Shown here piece by piece: positions 59,008-62,000 of a stretch of DNA of 62,000 nt; the first letter of the stretch is position 1; each line of letters opens with the position of its first letter. This DNA comes from Adiantum capillus-veneris. Lineage: Eukaryota > Streptophyta > Polypodiopsida > Polypodiales > Pteridaceae. Made by a program: the position numbers and the translations under genes. The notes under the pieces are model-generated. The model ran no database searches, was not told the origin of the DNA, and was given only the letters and a program-made list of their open reading frames with translations. The stretch is taken from positions 50,360,774 to 50,422,773 of the forward strand of contig CM043942.1 of the NCBI GenBank assembly GCA_014529385.2. Reading direction: 5' to 3'.

Positions 59008-59874
59008 TCAATCTCCTTCATACCCTTCTTCTAAAAACAACTCAAGTGCACTAGGTGTGCCAACATCATTATGCTCAACATGATTAATGGAGTAGAACCT
59101 TGTGCCTACATCTTCACTATCATCTACCATGTCTTGGTCATCCTCATACCTTGCCCTTGATAGCATATCTGCTACCGGATTGTCTTTTCTTGTAATATGC
59201 GTGAACTCAGGATTCAAGGACTTAATGTAGGCAATCCATCTTAGCACGGCAATTTCTCGTGTTGAGCAGCTTGTAATCATTCCAAGGAGTGGCAAAAAAT
59301 CTATTTCCACAACCACATATGCTCCAATCAAGTACTCCTTTTCACACTTTAGTGTTGTGACCATGCCCCACAACTCCCGTTTTACCTGTGGGTAGTTCCT
59401 TTGTTGAGTACTTAGAACCTTGGCTCCAAACCTTGCCACATACCTATGTCCCTCTTCGTCATCCTGCCCTATTGCCCATCCAATTCCTATCAGACTCGTA
59501 TCCACTGTCACTATTACTGGCTTTCCACACTCATAGTTTACCTTTCTTAAAGTCGGTGCTTGTTGTAGCAAATCCTTTAGCTTTCTTATAGCCCTTGCTT
59601 GTGCGTCTCCCCAATGAAACTTTTGATTTTTCCTTAACAACTGGTACAAAGGATCTGCTACATGTGCATAATGTGGAATCCATATAACATAAAACACATA
59701 TGCACCAAGAAATCTACAAACTTCACTCACAGATATGCATACCTCCTTCATCTTCTGGATTGCATCAATTTTTGCTGGACAAGGTCGTCTCCCATTGGGA
59801 CCACACATGTGCCCAACAATCAACACCTCCTTCACTCCAAACATAGACTTTTGTCCTGAGAGGGTAAGGTTCAC
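59008..59874 (-). pseudogene. Gypsy 3 RT end and RNase H
   Basis: A 288-residue open stretch. It begins with the RT thumb (FGVKEVLIVGHMCGPNGRRP, VCRFLGAYVFYVIWIPHYAH) and FHWGDAQARAIRKLKDLL, then RNase H: VTVDTSLIGIGWAIGQ (first Asp), YPQVKRELWGM (Glu), VEIDFLPLLGM (Asp) and NPVADMLSR (last Asp). All four acidic positions seem preserved. Confidence 0.9.
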
Positions 59875-59934
59875 CTCTTATGATCTGGATAGGATCTTGT
59901 CACAATCATCTATGTGTTGTGCCACAAAGTTGCA

Positions 59935-61044
59935 TCACCCCTTGGAATCCAAAGCTTCATCTTTATTACTTACTTCACATACTTTGATAGGAACATCATC
60001 AAGAAAGGGCATAGTTACTTGGGGAATAAAGTCACGTAAGACCTTATTCATACCATTCATCATATGTGCAACCAAATTGGTTTCTCCCTGTGGTAAGGTA
60101 CACATCCTTACCAAACCCAAGCGTGTCCTCATGGTAGTCAAATCCCTGCTTTCCATTGCTAGTTGGAACTGATCATACCCTGAGTACAAATCTCCCATAG
60201 AATATATTGCGCTTCCTGCAAATGCTTTTGCAAACTCATCCACAATTGGCCTTGTACCCATATTCTTGATTGTGACTTTGTTGACCGGCTGCATATCTTG
60301 GATGAAGCGCAAAGCTCCATTCTTCTTTGGTACTGTGAACCACCGGTTTGAGTATGGAGCACATGAAGGCTCCAAAATACCCATCTTGATCTTCTCATTT
60401 AGCAGCTCAATTAACTTTGGTAAGTGAGCCTTTGGAACTGGTATTGGCCGTAAGTTCCAAGGTACATGAGGGATGGTAAAGATCACCATAGGAGAAACAA
60501 CGGGAGGATCTACACATCCTATCTCATGTGGCTCAAATGCAAATGCTTTTCCATGTTTAGAGAGCATCTCTTCAAAACATTCCCTTTCAACATGTTTCAA
60601 GGAGTCCTCATTCCCAATCTTCAATTGCTTTAGAGACTCCTTTGTAAACCTATGTCCAATCCCTTTTGGATCTTTGAGACTAGGTTGCAAAGAAGCCTGT
60701 TCTAGCTTTGTCTTGCATTCCTTTGGCAAAGGAATTGCCACTGGTTTTACCTTCTTTGACATAGTCTTGTACTTGGTGTCCACCTTTACTTCATGTTTTT
60801 GCTTCCTATCCTCCTGTTCCTTTTGAAATGCCTCAACCACATTGTACATTTCAAGTGAGCATACTTTCACTATCTCATTTTGGTCATGCAAAGGATAATC
60901 TACTATAGACTGCAGATCCTGTAATGTGTCCACGAAAGAAAACTCCTCAAACACACCTATTATGTTTTCATTGTTTCCTAGCAAACCATGTTCTTTCCAC
61001 TCCTTTCGTAGACTATGTACATGTTTGCAGGAACCTCGACTCAA
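59935..61044 (-). pseudogene. Gypsy 3 reverse transcriptase
   Basis: An open stretch of 369 residues. After a charged linker it has EPSCAPYSNRWFTVPKKNG, LRFIQDMQPVNKVTIKNMGT, MGDLYSGYDQFQLAMESRDL (Asp), LVRMCTLPQGETNLVAHMMN and PFLDDVPIKV, the catalytic box with FLDD. Canonical order; joined to the thumb part at 59874 by a short stop-containing gap. Long uninterrupted frame suggests that this element is younger than gypsy 1. Confidence 0.9.
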
Positions 61045-61157
61045 GTTCTCACATTTTAGAAAAGAGACATATCCATATTCTGTTAGACCTGCAAAACCTG
61101 TACAGAAAACCTCCTTATGTGAGAACCTTTCCCTTTTTGTACCATCATAATCCCTCT

Positions 61158-61721
61158 CTACAATGGTACCTGGCCAAAACCCATTCTCTCTTGATGATCA
61201 TAAAACTCTTTACTCAATCTGGGCAATGGGCGCTCTTGGAGACTGTCACGATTTCTTTCATGATGCACACAGACAGTGAGAAATTGAACAACATGTTTTT
61301 CATCTTTACTTCTTATCCTAGCATAAGCAGAACCATCATCCATTAGCTTTGTTTCCATTCTAATCCCTACAATGTAGGGTTGTCCAAGGATGAGATCATA
61401 AGAAGATGTGTCATGTACAAAGAAATTCTGCTCTTCCTTTACATCTCCAATAGTCACTTTCACACTAGGACAAGCTGTATATAAGTCACCTGATGAATTA
61501 TTTTCTACCTTAACCATCCAACCATGATCTGTGTCCATTGGTAATTTGCACTTGTTGAATAAGCTCTTTGACATTATGTTTATTTCTGAGCCATGGTCAA
61601 TCAAGGCAACAAATGTCTCTAGTAGATCACTCACCTTGACCATTGTCTCTATCGTAGCTCCTTGCCCAATGATTCTTGGAAAAGTGACTTCTTGGAATGG
61701 CTTCGTACTCCTCATCTTCAT
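61158..61721 (-). pseudogene. Gypsy 3 aspartic protease
   Basis: The active-site loop reads FVALIDHGSEINIMS, with His in place of the Ser/Thr of the DSG/DTG triad, followed by YDLILGQPYI, the second conserved hydrophobic-Gly segment. The flanks are PRIIGQGATIETMVKVSDLL before and a basic C-terminus after. A stop separates it from RT (61045-61157). Loss of the active-site hydroxyl predicts reduced or no activity. Confidence 0.82.
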
Positions 61722-61728
61722 TTGAAAA

Positions 61729-62000
61729 CTATACTTGCTTTGTTCTCCCAGAAGAATGGTAGCACCCTACCACATCCTCATCATGCTCTCTGTCTTCCAC
61801 CTGTATTACATGTGTCTTTAAGCTTTCTCCTTCAGATTGCGAGCAAATGGTGTCAACAAGAGTTTTCCTCTTCCTCTTGATGATATCAATGATCTCCTTG
61901 TGAAAATTGCGCTTGGCTATGACAAGGACCTCCCCCAAGGTAAACTCTATTTTGCTATTCAAAATTCTTTCTTCTAGAACTTTCTTTAAGTCTGTCGCAG
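61729..62000 (-). pseudogene. Gypsy 3 gag/protease linker, cut by the window edge
   Basis: An open minus-strand stretch (61962-61729) with FTLGEVLVIAKRNFHKEIID and a Lys/Arg-rich segment, then an acidic run (EDREHDEDVVGCY). I recognise no domain; its place before the protease makes it the end of gag. Confidence 0.5.

Larger units (their letters stand above)
57569..62000 (-). mobile_element. Ty3/gypsy retrotransposon 3 (gypsy 3), running off the right edge
   Basis: Minus-strand gag end, protease, RT, RNase H and integrase in the gypsy order. The integrase has an unusual core, WVVDLVTMP followed by YLVLAREDL and EGRAL, which resembles gypsy lineages best known from fungi and early-diverging plants rather than the common angiosperm clades; this is from memory of family patterns. 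All frames carry stops or shifts. The 5' LTR and start of gag are outside the window. Confidence 0.88.

Overview
This is nuclear DNA of a land plant and consists almost entirely of transposable elements. The plant signs are plant L1-type and Ty1/copia, Ty3/gypsy elements, a PPR-protein gene remnant, a copia primer site complementary to initiator Met-tRNA, and long GA/CA microsatellites. The fern-like impression (Helitron with a fused endonuclease, unusual gypsy lineage) is inference only; the species cannot be fixed from the sequence. No intact host gene was found.

The framework is a segmental duplication. Copy A (about 123-1746 plus 8137-8521, on the 3' side of a minus-strand PPR pseudogene at 8466-9496) and copy B (about 31092-31382, 49066-49404, 51369-52663) are the same ancestral sequence, each opened by different insertions, so each copy supplies empty sites for the other. 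Copy A carries a 6.4-kb L1-type LINE (1747-8136) with a 12-bp target duplication. Copy B carries a 17.7-kb Helitron (31383-49065), a 1.96-kb unidentified insertion (49405-51368) and, at 52664, a chromovirus LTR.

11803-28210 is a minus-strand Ty3/gypsy element (gypsy 1) cut by three later insertions: a complete copia element (22214-27391, 227-bp LTRs, 5-bp target duplication), a solo LTR of a second gypsy family (about 19742-21443), and a solo LTR of the chromovirus family (15486-17173, 5-bp target duplication). Gypsy 1 lies between two roughly 1-kb direct repeats (10797-11802 and 29580-30522) that contain palindrome arrays.

The Helitron encodes, on the plus strand, an RPA-like single-strand-binding protein with three introns of about 70 bp, then a Rep (HUH)-Pif1 helicase-EEP endonuclease polyprotein (38900-44491). 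It is inactivated by stops and frameshifts and was itself invaded by an LTR-like element (about 35317-37868), a copia fragment (34265-34604) and a 5'-truncated LINE (44931-45982). The fused endonuclease and insertion between T and T point to the Helentron/Helitron2 branch, while the termini (TC...CTAG) look like classical Helitrons. Both termini are present in tandem.

From 52664 to the right edge: a chromovirus 3' LTR, polypurine tract, chromodomain-like tail and integrase (minus strand), interrupted by a third gypsy element (55931 to beyond 62000, minus strand) of an uncommon integrase lineage. Every long reading frame in the window belongs to a transposon and is broken.
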